Positions 1 through 12,504 of a stretch of 64,000 nucleotides of DNA are shown here, piece by piece. The stretch lies in NCBI GenBank assembly GCA_023374025.1, contig SIJG01000037.1:1236211-1300210 (forward strand), read 5' to 3'. The position numbers and the translations under genes were made by a program. The notes beneath the pieces were generated by a model. The model saw nothing but the letters and a program-made list of their open reading frames with translations. It ran no database searches and had not been told where the DNA came from. Position 1 is the stretch's first letter. Each line of letters starts with the position of its first letter. This DNA comes from Heterodera schachtii (lineage: Eukaryota > Nematoda > Chromadorea > Rhabditida > Heteroderidae).

Positions 1-171
1 TGTTGCTAATTGCTGTTGTTCGAACTGTGTTTGAGCATTCGTCTGCTTCGGCAACCAACAACAGTTGAGCTGATGTGCAGGGAAATGCCGTTTCATCGCC
101 GCCGCCACGCGCTGCTGCTAATACTTCTGTGCTCAGCAGAAATTCTGTTCGGCTTTCGCATTTTGGCCTAA
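1..171 (-). CDS. Partial exon of an unrecognised gene running off the left edge
   Basis: On the minus strand a clean acceptor (TTTTACAG, complement of about 172-179) is followed by one open frame of 56 codons that stays open to the window edge; the other two frames stop early. The segment is GC-richer than the surrounding sequence, as the confirmed exons here are. The peptide is Ala/Thr-rich (contains ESRTEFLLSTEVLAAARGGG) and has no domain I recognise. Its 5' exons should lie to the right, but I could not find them in the low-complexity sequence between 250 and 2000. It could also be a chance frame. Confidence 0.35.
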
Positions 172-256
172 CTGTAAAATAAGAAAAATTGTCACCTACT
201 TTTTGAGTGATCAGGGAATTTTGAGTGGTCAATTCTGATCATTAGAGATGTGCAGA

Positions 257-405
257 TAAACAGAAAGAACAGGGGGAGAGAGAGAAGGAAAGAGAGAGAG
301 AGAGAGAAAAGGAGGGAGAGAGAGAAGAGAGAGATAAGAAGAGAGAAAAAGGGAGGGAGAGAGAGAGAGGAGATAAGAGAGAGATAAGAGACAGTGAATA
401 AAGGA
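257..405. repeat. GA-rich microsatellite
   Basis: About 150 bases of nearly pure purine dominated by GAGA units with interspersed AAGG and GGGA variants. It is an imperfect (GA)n tract with no coding potential. Confidence 0.9.
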
Positions 406-849
406 AAGAATAGAAAGACTGAGAAAAATTTGTTCAGACGAAAAATTATGGGAGAATTTTAATTTTCAAAAATCCCCAAATGGGAGGGGAGGGGGGCTTA
501 AATTTCGGAACAATGTTAAAAGAACATAGAATGAAAAGTTTTTTGTTTTTAGAAAAAAGGTGGGGAAGGCATATGTATTGAAGGAGGAAACGGAAGAGGA
601 AAGGGAAGGGGGGGGGGGGAACACGAGGGGTGGGAGAAGAACACGGGGCGGTAGGGGGGGGGGGGGGAGGGGTGGGAATGAAAATGGCAAATAATGGGGG
701 GAAGGGGGCCGACCATCCCTCAATACTCCCCCCCCTCCCCCTCGCCAGGTCCCTTTGCTTTTCCCTCATTCCCGTCCCCCCTCTTCATTCTCGCGATTCA
801 CAAAAAAAAATTAGTCATTCATTCCTTTTCCTCCTCCTTTCGGTGATAT

Positions 850-1035
850 AGGCTTCTAACTAGAACCCGGATTTTCAAATTTTCGGACCAAACTGCGGGA
901 TTGGACACAAAAAATTTTGGAGGGAGAAATCTCGCGGGATAATCCCGAAATTTCAAAAAAATGCAGGATTGCCGAGTAGGATCCCGCAAATCTAGCGCGG
1001 GATTCTGCCATGCGACATACTCTACTTCTAACCAA
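850..1035. repeat. Degenerate element of the TAGAACCCGG family
   Basis: The segment begins TAGAACCCGGATTTTCAAAT and contains repeated 'cgggat' and 'atcccg' words in both orientations. It resembles the start of the segments at 29341 and 38866 (AGCCCGAAA / AGCCCGGAATCG followed by TTTCGG). It is probably a decayed inverted-repeat element; the boundaries are uncertain. Confidence 0.4.
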
Positions 1036-2638
1036 TTCAATATGTCTGGGAACCTCGAGAATCAGTGATCAGAGAAGAAGCACAGTCTGATCAACCCCAA
1101 AATGCTAATTTATTAGTGTTAATGATTTTTAATTTGGGTCTGCCAAAATAACAGTGATTTAATATTTATTTGTAATAGTCTAAAAATGCACCAACTTACA
1201 TTCAGCAGTGATCTGATCAAGAATTTGTGCAAATACATGTCATCACAGCAATTTGAAGGTGTACAATATTGAATCGTGTGCTTTTTCTGTGCAGCAATTA
1301 CTGTTAATTTTCAATTATCACAGATAAATTCACAATTTGAATAACAATTTTCTAAATTAAAAATAAAACATTTTATTAAAATAAAAAAGACTCAATCAAA
1401 AATAAACTAAATTTAAAAAAAATTTAATTTCCCCGTCATGAACACCTTGGATCGGTAGAAACTTAAAAAATTGTATAAACTGATTGGGCAAGCAATAAAA
1501 AAACATCCATTGTACAAAAAAAGAAGCGAAAACAACCATTTTTTGCACTGATGGGTGGTGCACAAATGTCCATTTCATTTCGATGCATTTCATTATTAGC
1601 CAAAGAAGCAAAACGGCGGAGAAAAAAAGGGGGGCCGAGGGGGGGGGGGGGGGGGGGACGGGTGAAGAAGGTGTTGTGGGTGGACGGAGGGTGGGGGGCA
1701 TGGGGTTGGGTAGGGGGGGGGGGGGGGGAAGATGGTGTAAGGACGTGGGTGGGACCACCGTCCGTCCCCCGCAATGTGTCCCAATGTCCGTCCAGATGTT
1801 GTCGGCGCGGCGCGATGGAATGGAGAAGCGGGTGCGGAACCAAAATGTACGCGGGAGGGGGGCGGGTGTGTGCTCTTAAAGTTAATACGCGGACGGACAA
1901 ACGAACGGACTGACGGACGGACGGAAAAAAAAGGGGGGGGGAAGCAATGCTTAATGTGAACAGCTTCATCTTCGATATGTAAATGATGATGTTGTGAGCC
2001 CAAGCTTTTCAATTTTTGTATTTATTGTAATAATTCGGGGGAATTTGTTGGGACCAATGCGCAGATATTTAATATCATCAATGAATGGCACACAAAACTG
2101 ATCGTGCCAAAAAAAGATAGCCAGAAAAATAGCCCTGCCAATGATTCAGGCCATAATATAAAATTAATATACATAAAATATTTGTAGGCACATATTTTGC
2201 CGTTGTAATACCCAATTTTTAATGCAAAAAATGCACTTTAATAGTTATGGCAATCATTTTCCTTTTTATTGGACAGCTTTACAAACAAATACACATTTCA
2301 GGGAAATTTGTGTTGGGATTTAGGGATGGATTTGCTTAAACGCTTACAATAGTAATAGCCAGAAAAAAATTAATATTGTTGCGAAAAATATAAAATTCAT
2401 AAAATAATAAAAAGAAAAATTTTGTGTATAAAAATATTTTTAATTTATATGCAAATTCAAAAAGCAAATTATGTGTGAATAAATGAGCTGAGCTCATTCG
2501 TCCACAAAATGAAAATGCAAATGACCCATCGGCGAAATGAATGAAGAATGAATGAATGAATTGAATGGCCCTTTTTTGGAAGGCCGCCGAGGTCATCATC
2601 ATCAGCCCGTGATGCCTTCGCCATCCAAATAATTAACA

Positions 2639-2795
2639 CTAGAGTTCGATATTTTGAAAAAATCTAGACCTGGATTTCCTGGACAAAAACCCAGGAAAAT
2701 TCAAGTCCAGGAAAAAATCCAGGTTGCCGAAAAATGGTCTTGACTTGGATGTAGGAAAAATCCAGGCCTGAATCCAGGTCCAGGTCGAGCTCTAA
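2639..2795. repeat. Short inverted-repeat element with CTGGATTT arms
   Basis: The ends are inverted (CTAGAGTTCGA at the left, TCGAGCTCTAA at the right). The interior has many copies of CCTGGATTT / AAATCCAGG in both orientations, so the about 155-base segment can fold back on itself. This is typical of a miniature inverted-repeat element. Confidence 0.55.
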
Positions 2796-5700
2796 TTAAT
2801 ACAAATGAGCCAAAAATTGGCGCCAAATGATGAGGTGGATTTGTTTTTGGATTTGTTCCGATTAAGTGCTTTTATTGTTGGTGGCGAAAAGAGGCATAAG
2901 GAGGAGGAAGCTGAACACATATGAGACGGGAAGAAACAAAGAAGAATTGAATGAATGAATGGGCTTGGATGGGAAGGATGAATAAAATGATTTTGATTTG
3001 GGATGAAACATTTTTATGATTGGTGGTTTTTCGGAAGAAAATGCAACTTTTAAGCATTCAGCAGCAGCAGAAGAAACATCTGCCGATCGGAGAAATAAAT
3101 AAAGTTTCTGATCAAAAAAAGGCTAAAGAAAAGGGGGTGAAAAAAATGGATTTTATGAGATATATATATAAATTAAGAGAGGGAAAGGAAGATCATTTTG
3201 ATCACTTCAATCACAGAATGTAATTGGCAAAATTTTGATTTTCTCACTGTTTCGTCACCAATTTTGCGCAATTGCAATGGTCTGCTTGGTGGGGAAGGGG
3301 TTAAGAGAAATTGCCTTGGGCGTGCTCATTTGTCGAGAATCTCGAAGAGAATCTATGGCCTTTATGATGATCGGCCGACACCTCCAATGTCTCAATTTCA
3401 CCAAATTTTACCAATCATTTGCATTGATGAGCAGAAAATAATTAGGGACAGAATTAATGTGCAAAAAATGATGGAATGAACTGCTGGAGAAGACAGAGAC
3501 GGAAGTGTTGTGTAAGAGGGGCATGTAGCAGATGAAAGAGGGTGATGAAGGTCATCGAAAAGTGTCAAATTGGGAAAAAAGTTTCGAAATTAAAAAAAGG
3601 GGCGGCGGAGGGGTTCAAAAATTATTATATGAGTTTTGTGTGCTCCGCTCACTCCATGCCCTGCTTTTTAATAAACTGGTTTTTTTGCTGATTTTTTGAA
3701 TTTTAATCCCTTGAATTGATTTGCAGCGAGAAAGTGTGCCTTTTTAAAGATATTTTTGACAAAATTTTCATATATAAAAAATGCAAATTAGTGGACAAAG
3801 TTGAAAGAATGGACACGGGCACAGAAAAGAGAACACGGCGAGGGGGGCGGGGGGGACAAAAGGTCACCTCCCAATTTGAATTAAGAGAACACGGGAGGGG
3901 GGACAAAAGGTCACCCCCCCCCCCATTTGAATTATATTTATTTACTGACACAAAATTTGGGATGGGAATTTGAGAGAATAGCGAAGAAATATTATTAAAG
4001 GAAAGAATGATGATCATCACTAACAAAATTAATCTGTGAACTTATTGCAAAGTTATGTAAATGAAGGGGAAGGGACAGAAAGTGAAGAAATTAATAAATA
4101 AATAAAAATTTGAAAAAATGGAAAGTCCATTCCAAAATTTAAAACAATTTTTTTTTTTGTCACATTTTGCCTACTTTAAATTGTCAAATTTCTATTCCAA
4201 ATTTTTTTTTTAATTTAAAATTTCAAACACGATAATTTGTTACCACTAAAATTCTGAAAAAATTCATATAAAACTTTTTTTTTGATGAAAAAAAATGTAA
4301 TTGGACCATGTCGATTAGTGCATCAATTCTGATTATATTATACTAAGACGACCAAACAAATGGGGCATTATTGCATTTAAAATTTGCCTAAATTAATTAT
4401 CGAAAATCAAAATCCATGGTCGCGCCCAATTTATTTGTGCAGACATTCTGCTGGAAAAGGCTCCTTAAATCCGTGTGATGGACTTTGAAAATCTTTTGCC
4501 TAAACACCATTGACATCAATCACAACCACAGCAGCCCATTGTTGGCGGTGGTTAGTTTTAATCGGCCGGACGAAGGCGGGGGCATTTATTTGTTACACAA
4601 AAAAGCATATAAAAATGGGAGGAGGAGACACATTTTGCCAAGAAAATGGGGGTTCCAACCAGGCAGAAGAGCAGACAGACAGATTACATCGCCAGATCAG
4701 TTTAGTGGTCCCCCGGCGCCGATCGGACCCGATCCGATCAATTGATTGTCCATTCTTGGACTTTGTATTGGATTGATATGAAAAAAGTGTGTTAAAGAAA
4801 TGAGAAAAGTAACGGGGAAAGTCCCCAGCAAATTTGCCAAATGTTAAGCTTTCTTGGAAACACAGATCAATCAGCAGAAGAAAAAATCCCCACATCCTGC
4901 TTTATGCGGGACGAGCTTATCTTTCAAATTTCAATAAAATTTGTAGCATAAAAAACATTTAAAATGAATCAAAATATTTTAATAAAACGAATCAACTTGA
5001 AAATCTTTTTTATTCAAAATTTAAAAAAAAATTACTGAACTAGTCAAATGGAGCTTTTCTCTCCCTGCACAGGTGTTTCCTATACAATTAACAGATTTTG
5101 TCTCCCCACATCAGTGGCCACCATAGCATTGCATTTGAAAAGTTTTTATTTGATGGAAAAAATAAATTTTAATAAAAAAAGGAGAAATATTAGGGAAAAA
5201 ACTCATTAATTATATTAAGGAATGAACAATTAATTAGCTTTTTCTGGTTAGCGAAAAATGAAAATTTCCCATAAAATCTGTCGTTAATTCTTTTTATGTG
5301 GGAAATTACTGCCAATTGACCTCATAATAAACTCGAAAATTTGACCACTCAATGGATCTGGTCGAGTTTCTGCACTTTAATTGGGTGAATGAGTGCGTGT
5401 GCCATTCTCATTTTGTTGCGGTCGTTGGGCGGCAACAATTCAACGGGCAAATAAATTTTCATTGCACCTCAACCGGATGGACATAATTCACCCATTCATT
5501 TTCATTCAGCCCAAAAAGTGCGGGAAAATAAAAAGGGAAATGAAGCACCTCCGGCGGACGGGGTGGGGGACAGGGATTTAGTTGTGCTGAAGCCCCAATA
5601 AATCTCGGATTGAGAGGACCAAAAAAATTCGGAAGTTGCAATTTAGTGCGTCAAAAAAATTTCGGAAATCGGAGGGCTCAAAAAAAGATGGAAATGAAGA

Positions 5701-8700
5701 AGTTTTTTTTAATTTCCAAAAAAATTCTCGGCAGGGATTTAGTTGTGATGAAGCCTTAAAATGATTTCGGAAAGGGAATTGAAAGGCCAGAAAAAATTCG
5801 GAAGTCAGAATTCCGCTCGGAAGTTCGAAAGAAGAATATATTTTTTCAAATCTCCTTCAAAATAAGAGGATACCTTCATTATCCAAAAGTGCGGGAAAAA
5901 TAAAAAATAAAAGCGGGAAATGAAGCGCCACTGGCGGACGGGGGGGGGGATGGCAACAATAAATGAGCGAGCAAAATGGATAAAGTGGACAAATGTGAAA
6001 GCAAATAGCAAAATATGAAGCGGACCAGCGCAGAAGTGGGGACGGGGAGGGATTAATAATGTTGCCGATTTACATACACACGCAAATAAAAGGCACAACA
6101 CCAAAAGTGTAGTACAAATCCGCTGAAAATGGATTTGCGCACAGATACAGAGAGATAAATATGGAAAAGCAAACAAACATTGGCGGAGAAGGACCGTTGA
6201 GGAGGGGGGGGGGGGGGGGTGGACAGTTTGATGTAGGACAAAATAGGGGGGATATTAAATGGCATTTTAAGGGCAACAGTTTTTCGGGAGTTCCCCAGTT
6301 CTTTCCAGGGTTGGCCAACCCCCCCGCCCCATTTCTAAGATATTTTGGGCTTTGGCAAATCCCCAGTCCCAAATCCCCCCCCCCCTCCCCCACACCCGCC
6401 GATGCGCTTGTCGCTACTCAATTCGCCATGTCCTTAAGTAGCCTCCATCTGCTACATACAGCTTTGTTTGCTTGTTGCTTATGCTGTGTTCATCTTCAGC
6501 ATCACCAACATAAACAAATTTATAAAATAAAAAGAAATTTAAATCAAAAATTTTTTGATAAGGGATAATTTTTTAAATAAATTTTAAATATAAAAAATAT
6601 AAAATGAAATACCTAATAAATTTCCTGAACAAAAAGTGTCCTATTTTCTCGCATTCGCCCTTATGTTTTATGTTTGTAAATTGTTCTCCTTCTGCTGATC
6701 CTGTCCGTCGTCATCCATAATTATAACGGAAGACGCGGGAAAGGAACGACGACGACGACGACGAATTGAATTGTACAATTTGCGTCGGGGAAAGGTCAGC
6801 AAAGCTCCCGCTGATTTCACCCCGTCAAAACCCGCGCACTTTTAATTCTCGTGTCCATCAGTTTGTCAAGGCTCTTGAAGCAAAAAGTCAATGACAATTG
6901 TAACAATTATTTGGAAAATGCCGATCAATGCTGATCAGATCAGAAAAGAGACATCGAAAGGGCAAATTAGGGCGGGAAAATGTGAAAAAGAGGGTCCCCG
7001 GAGGGTGTCAGATTTGGACGACCGAGAAAAATAGGACAGCAGATTGTACCGGGTTAAAAATTTTAAAAATATTTGGAGAATGGTGGAAAATATTAAAACT
7101 TGCTGGAATTTTTTTATAATTAAATTAAAAATCATTTGGGGAGTTTTTTCGAAAAATTTAAAATTGTCAATTTTCATGTAAATATAATTTCAAATTTTTT
7201 ACATATGTATGTAAAGCTGAAAAAGATTCCTTTGTTGATTGGAAATTGATTGAAAAGTTTTAAAATTTGGTAAGGTTGCCTGGAAAAACTTTTCTTTGTG
7301 TCAAGACTCTCGCCATTTGGGCGGCGTTATTCATTCCCTCCCCCCCACCCATCCGCCCGATCAAAGCTCGCTTCGTTACTCTTCCACCACACACATATGC
7401 AAATTGAATGATGATATAATTTGCTATGGGTTTGCCCCTCATTCATTCACCGACGTTTTGGAAATAAAATCGATTTCCAATTTTGTGGTTTTAAAATTGT
7501 CGCCGTGGGGGGCGTCAATTAGCTAAATATGACAAAAGCAAGAAAAATGGATCAAAATTTGAATGAAAGCTGCTGCTTAAAATGACGAACAAAAGTCAAT
7601 AAAAAGGTTGCGTGCATAACAGCGTGCCGATCTCTTGGTGAAAAATATGGCACACGGACATAAAAAAATGGCAAAAATATGGTGCAGACACCAAAAATAT
7701 GGCAATTTTTTAAATTCGTTCAAAAATAGCCCAAAACCGGGCTTCTGTCAGAGAATGGACGACAAAGAGCAATTTTTGGTCTTCTGTTAATTCATCCCGT
7801 GGGAAACATTGAATGGACATGGACATGAGAAAACGGAATAAACCTACTTTCTCACTGTCAAGCCATTTTTTGGATAAATTGGCCTATTTTTTGACCAAGC
7901 AGCAAAAAATTTTGGGACAAAAAATGGCTAAAATAAATGAATTTGTACACATATTTGTCCTTTTTTTCACAAAAATTATGGAAATTATGGGTTAATTAGC
8001 AAAATGGTTGCATCATTTTTCAAAAATGAGGATCCCTTCGTGAAATTTGTGTGCCTAAAATCCGCTGCTCCCTATCATAAAGAGTGCACCAACCATTGCT
8101 GATGGCGTGATGACACAGCTATAGCCAAGTAGCTATTCTTTGCATTTCAGGTTTTGCATCATGGAGTGATCGGAAGGGAAAATGATCAGAAGAAAATAAT
8201 AGGAGGGGGGGGGGGGGGGGGAGAAATCAAGCGGGGGATCATTTGGTGGATTCAGAGAGAAAGAGTCACATTATAAGGGACAGCAAGAAATTTTACGACA
8301 ATTTATTTATGTATGGTTCTGATGGACAGCAGCAGCAAGCAGTCCACAGAACACATACGTTTCTCCCCTCTTCGTCCCCCCGCCCCACGTCTTTGGCCTA
8401 TGCTTCGCAAGTCAGGCAACGCTAATTTCTCAATTCCACCACCTGCCTCGGGGGAGGGGAGGGGCGGGGGGGTGCATTACATTCAGCCCCGCCACCGATC
8501 AGTTCCGCCCTGAAAATTTTTTAATTTTCAATTTTAGATGAAATTTTTCTGTTTGAAATTTTTTCGGGGGAGGCGGGGGGACGCAGGATTTTGGTGTATT
8601 ATTCAAAAGCTCTATATGATTTAACAATTATTTTGCATATGCACTGATAAGCCAATTAAGTAACTCTTAAAAAAATTGAGTAAATAAGTATTATTTTTAT

Positions 8701-10152
8701 GAAATTTTCTTCATAACTTTTTTTCAGTAAATGAATCGTTTCAATTAATTTTTTTATGTTTAATAAAGCTTTTAAAAAATGCTTTTGTCTGATATAAATA
8801 TAAAATTTAGTCCATATTTTAAAAAAGCTCGTGCTTCTCTAAACATGGCTCAGACGGAATTGGCCGGCCCGTTCCGCCTGGCGCCAAGGAGAGAAAATGG
8901 GAGTGAGTTCCCGTCGGCTAATTCACCCAATTCACCTTCTCGGCTTCCCCCCCCCCCTTTCATCTGCCCCTCAAGCACCGCTTTTCCCCCTCCCCTCCAT
9001 TATGCTTTCAATGTCGTCCCCCCCGAATTTCTTCCCATCTAATTCATCATGACACTTTCGCTGCCGGACATCTCAACAGAAGCGGTGAAGGGGCCGGGGG
9101 GAGGGGCAGCGGCGCCGGCGGCGCTAAGAGGACATTACACCACAACCACCACGCAAATTGGATGACAAAAAGTGGTCAAAATGTTGTGCAATAATTTGAA
9201 GAAAAAACCGATGAGCTTTTCAATTCATTTTGATCAAAATATTTTGGAAAATGTGATCTGTTCTATTAATTTGAATCAATTCTCGAAAATTAGTGTGAGT
9301 GACTCACTTTGCAATTTTTTTTAAGGTACGAAAGTTTTTTGGCCTGTTCGCTGCTAAGATTAAAGCTTAAATTAGAAAATGGACACAAATTTTCCAAGTT
9401 GAGTTGAGTGTGTAATTTCTCAAAATTTCTTCAGATTCGCTAAATGGAAAGTAAAACTTTCAAAAATCCTAAATTGATTTTTTGAGAAAATTTTCGGTCT
9501 TAAGGGAAAAAAGGCCGCTTTCATAGAGGTGACCGTTCTAATAGAAATAGAGGATTTTTTTAAATACCCAAATATGAAAATATGGACATCAATTTCGAGA
9601 TATGGAAAAATATTGAAATTTGAATATAGAATTCCATCCTAAAAGCTTCAAATAAAGCTAAAAATATGTTTTTCGTGAATATAAGGCCTCCAAACCCATG
9701 AAAAAATATGGGGATATAATATCAATCACCCACCGGTATTGTGTCGTCGTGACAGATTTTTGTTTGTTGTTTTCAGTAGTTATGGCCCATAAAAGTGTAA
9801 CCAATTGCAGCTGTTTTTGTATGTTTAATTAAGTCAGTCACTTTTTGGAGATCATTACAAATGCTGGGGGTGTCAATAAAACAAAAAATAGCTGCTGTTG
9901 TTGTTGTCATTAAACAGAAACCAAAAGCATTGTGTCGCTTCTTCGTTCGTTCATTTAATTACCCGCAAAAACTTCCCAATTTTCAGCAACCCGTTATTGG
10001 TGCAAAAAACAGAGCGGACTGCTGAAGCGGCTCTTCCGCCGCTTAATTAATTAATTAGGTGTTGATAATAATGACACTCTCATTTTTTAATTGTTGGAAA
10101 ATATATAAATATGTACATAATATGTAAAAATTTGAAGCATTAAATTTGAAAC
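2796..10152. other. Long gene-poor AT-rich region
   Basis: About 7.4 kb in which I see no convincing gene. The longer open frames (for example 3198-3479, 4485-4776, 6161-6568) lack matching splice signals, conserved motifs or coding-like residue composition. G/C homopolymer runs occur near 3910, 6206, 6375, 8206 and 8948. Two short GC-rich open segments near 8843 and 9049 are the only exon-like islands. This could be intergenic or part of a very long intron. Confidence 0.45.
9049..9165 (+). CDS. Possible short exon or small ORF, unrecognised
   Basis: A 38-codon ATG-to-TGA frame (MTLSLPDISTEAVKG...) lies in a GC-rich island inside AT-rich DNA. About 200 bases upstream a second island (MAQTELAGPFRLAPRRENG, from 8845) ends at a strong GTGAGT donor. 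Together they have the base composition of exons in this window. There is no recognised domain and no clear acceptor between them, so this may be nothing more than a GC-rich patch. Confidence 0.2.
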   Translation: MTLSLPDISTEAVKGPGGGAAAPAALRGHYTTTTTQIG

Positions 10153-10161
10153 AAATGCAAC

Positions 10162-11220
10162 CGTGGTGAGCCGAAGCGAAAAAAGTATGGGTGTGGGCGA
10201 AGCGAAAAAAGTATGAGTGTGGGCGAAGCGAAAAAAGTATGAGTGTGGGCGAAGCGAAAAAAGTATGAGTGTGGGGTGATCGGAGGGGGCGGGTCATTTC
10301 AGTACGAATAATTATTCTAATGATTAATTAATTATTTAAATTTATAATTGAATAATAAGCTAATAATAATAAATATTACCTGTAAATTTTCAAAAAATTT
10401 CGTTGAATTTCAAAAAAAAATACTGGTCAAAAAGGTTTACTAAATTAATTTCAGAAATTAAAAAGACACAACTTTTTTAAAACCCAACGAAATTTTTTGA
10501 AATTTTACAGTGTAAATAGAGAACACTTAGGGCTATCAAAAGATACCAAGATTGTTTAATTTGGATGCTTCTACAAAAAGTTATAGCGCTGATCAAAAAT
10601 TGATAATTTTTATGGTGATCAAATATTCAACAAAGTATATCTTTTTATGTAAAAGTCGTAGCCCGATTATTCAAAAGGCAAATCAGTAGAGAATTTTGTG
10701 CTCTTGCCAATAAGCTTATCCATTTTCTTTAGAAAAGGTTTCCCAGCCCCGTAGGGATTTTGAAAATTTCCCCGATTTTCAGTGTATTTTGTGTGTCCCG
10801 ATCACTAGGAAGGAGTGATCTGATCAAGTTGGTGTAAGAGACTTTTTTGATCAGCGCCAAAAGTTATGCAAGCATGAATTATTTCAAGTTTTTAAATGAA
10901 CTATAAGATAGTTTCTCAGGTTTGAGTCAAGATTTTTTTGGGGCACTGTATTTCTCTCACAAAAATGTAATTTGTTTAAGAAATATTAAATAATAAATCG
11001 AAATTATAATTAAAATAAGCAAATCTAATTAATGATTAAAATAATTATATTATTAATTAATTAAAATCATTATTCGGTACTGAAATGACCCGCCCCCTCC
11101 GATCACCCCACACTCATACTTTTTTTCGCTTCGCCCACACTCATACTTTTTTCGCTTCGCCCACACTCATACTTTTTTCGCTTCGCCACACGCATACTTT
11201 TTTCGCTTCGTCATAGCACC
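10162..11220. mobile_element. Non-autonomous fold-back DNA element with tandem-repeat arms
   Basis: The left arm (10162 to about 10340) holds about four tandem units of roughly 26 bases built on GAAGCGAAAAAAGTATGAGT, followed by GGTGATCGGAGGGGGCGGGT. The right arm (about 11060-11220) is the inverted copy, again with about four units. The termini are imperfect inverted repeats (GGTGAGCCGAAGCG against GGTGCTATGACGAAGCG). The element is flanked by the direct repeat AAATGCAAC at 10153-10161 and 11221-11229, a 9-bp target duplication as made by Mutator-like elements. The interior is AT-rich, with a smaller inverted repeat at about 10385-10510 and no transposase frame. Assignment to the Mutator group rests only on the 9-bp duplication. 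Confidence 0.75.
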
Positions 11221-11229
11221 AAATGCAAC

Positions 11230-12262
11230 TCCAGTGCAGCAAACACAACCCCAAACATAGCAACAAACACATCCCTAAGTTTTGCAACAAACACAACTAC
11301 AAACACATCTCTAACTTTTGCAACAAACACAACTACAAAATAACACCAACCATAGCAACAAACACCCCAACCGTAGCAACAAACATAACTACAAACAAAC
11401 ACAACTCTAACTTTTGCAACAAACACAACTACAAACATAACTAACTTTTGCAACAAACACAACTACAAACACAACTATAACTTTTGCAACAAACACAATC
11501 CCAACGTAGCAACAAACACAACTACAAACGCAACTCCAACTGTATCGACAAACACAACTACAAACACACACTTAATTTTGCAACAAACACAACTACAAAC
11601 ATAACACCAACCATAGCAACAAACACAACTCTAACTTTTGCAACAAACACAACTACAAACACAACACCAACCATAGCAACAAACAACTCTAACTTTTGCA
11701 ACAAACACAATCCCAACGTAGCAACAAACACAACTACAAACATAACTAACTTTTGCAACAAACACAACTACAACTTTTGCAACAAACACAACTACAAACA
11801 CAACTATAACTTTTGCAACAAACACAATCCCAACGTAGCAACAAACACAACTACAAACGCAACTCCAACCGTAGCAACAAACACAACTACAAACACAACT
11901 CTAACTTTTGCAACAAACACAACCACAAACACAACTCTAACTTTTGCAATAAACACAACTACAAACACAACACCAACCATAGCAACAAACACAACTCTAA
12001 TTTTTGCAACAAACACAATCCCAACGTAGCAACAAACACAACTACAAACGCAACTCCAACCGTAGCAACAAACCCAAGTACCAACACACACATAACTTTT
12101 GCAACAAACACAACCCCAACGTAGCAACAAACACAACTACAAACGCAACTCCAACCGTAGCAACAAACACAACTACAAACACACACACTTAATTTTGCAA
12201 CAAAACAACTCTAACCGTAGCAACAACATAAAATACAACTCTAACTTTTGCAACAAACAAAA
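11230..12262. repeat. About 1 kb minisatellite of CAACAAACACAACTACAAAC-type units
   Basis: Imperfect tandem repeats of about 30-40 bases are made of ACAAACACAACTACAAAC, AACTCTAACTTTTG and CCCAACGTAG blocks in varied order. Because the array lacks G on the plus strand it is open in several frames on both strands, giving spurious Asn/Thr/Lys-rich and Val/Phe/Cys-rich peptides. It starts right at the end of the fold-back element. Strand composition is strongly skewed (almost no G on plus). Confidence 0.93.
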
Positions 12263-12504
12263 CACTTTTAATTAACCGAGAATTATAAAAATATAATTGA
12301 AATCATAATAGTTTCAAATTTATGTTTTTTTTAAATCACTTATACAAACACAACAAAAACTTTTTGTATTTGTTTTCAAAAATGAAAATAGAATTGTTGT
12401 TTTATTTTCGGGTTTTAGAGATTCGTCTTATTAAAAAATAATTTATTATTTTTATGGCAAATTACAAGACTATGACAAAAACAGGCATTGTTAAACAATG
12501 AATG

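Larger units (their letters stand above)
172..2638. other. Intergenic or intronic low-complexity region
   Basis: No gene is supported here. It holds a purine (GA) microsatellite, several G or C homopolymer runs, a GGAC tetranucleotide run near 1890-1925 and AT-rich filler. The long open frames in 1396-2012 are Pro/Gly/Arg-rich translations of G/C runs and lack splice signals or homology. It may be intron of the minus-strand gene whose exon lies at the left edge. Confidence 0.5.

Noticed and set aside
1396..2012. Overlapping Pro/Gly/Arg-rich frames
   Set aside because: They arise from G/C homopolymers, have no splice signals or motifs and occur on both strands at once.
11484..12029. 181-codon open frame rich in Asn, Thr and Lys
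   Set aside because: It is the translation of the minisatellite, which lacks G and therefore lacks stop codons in several frames on both strands.
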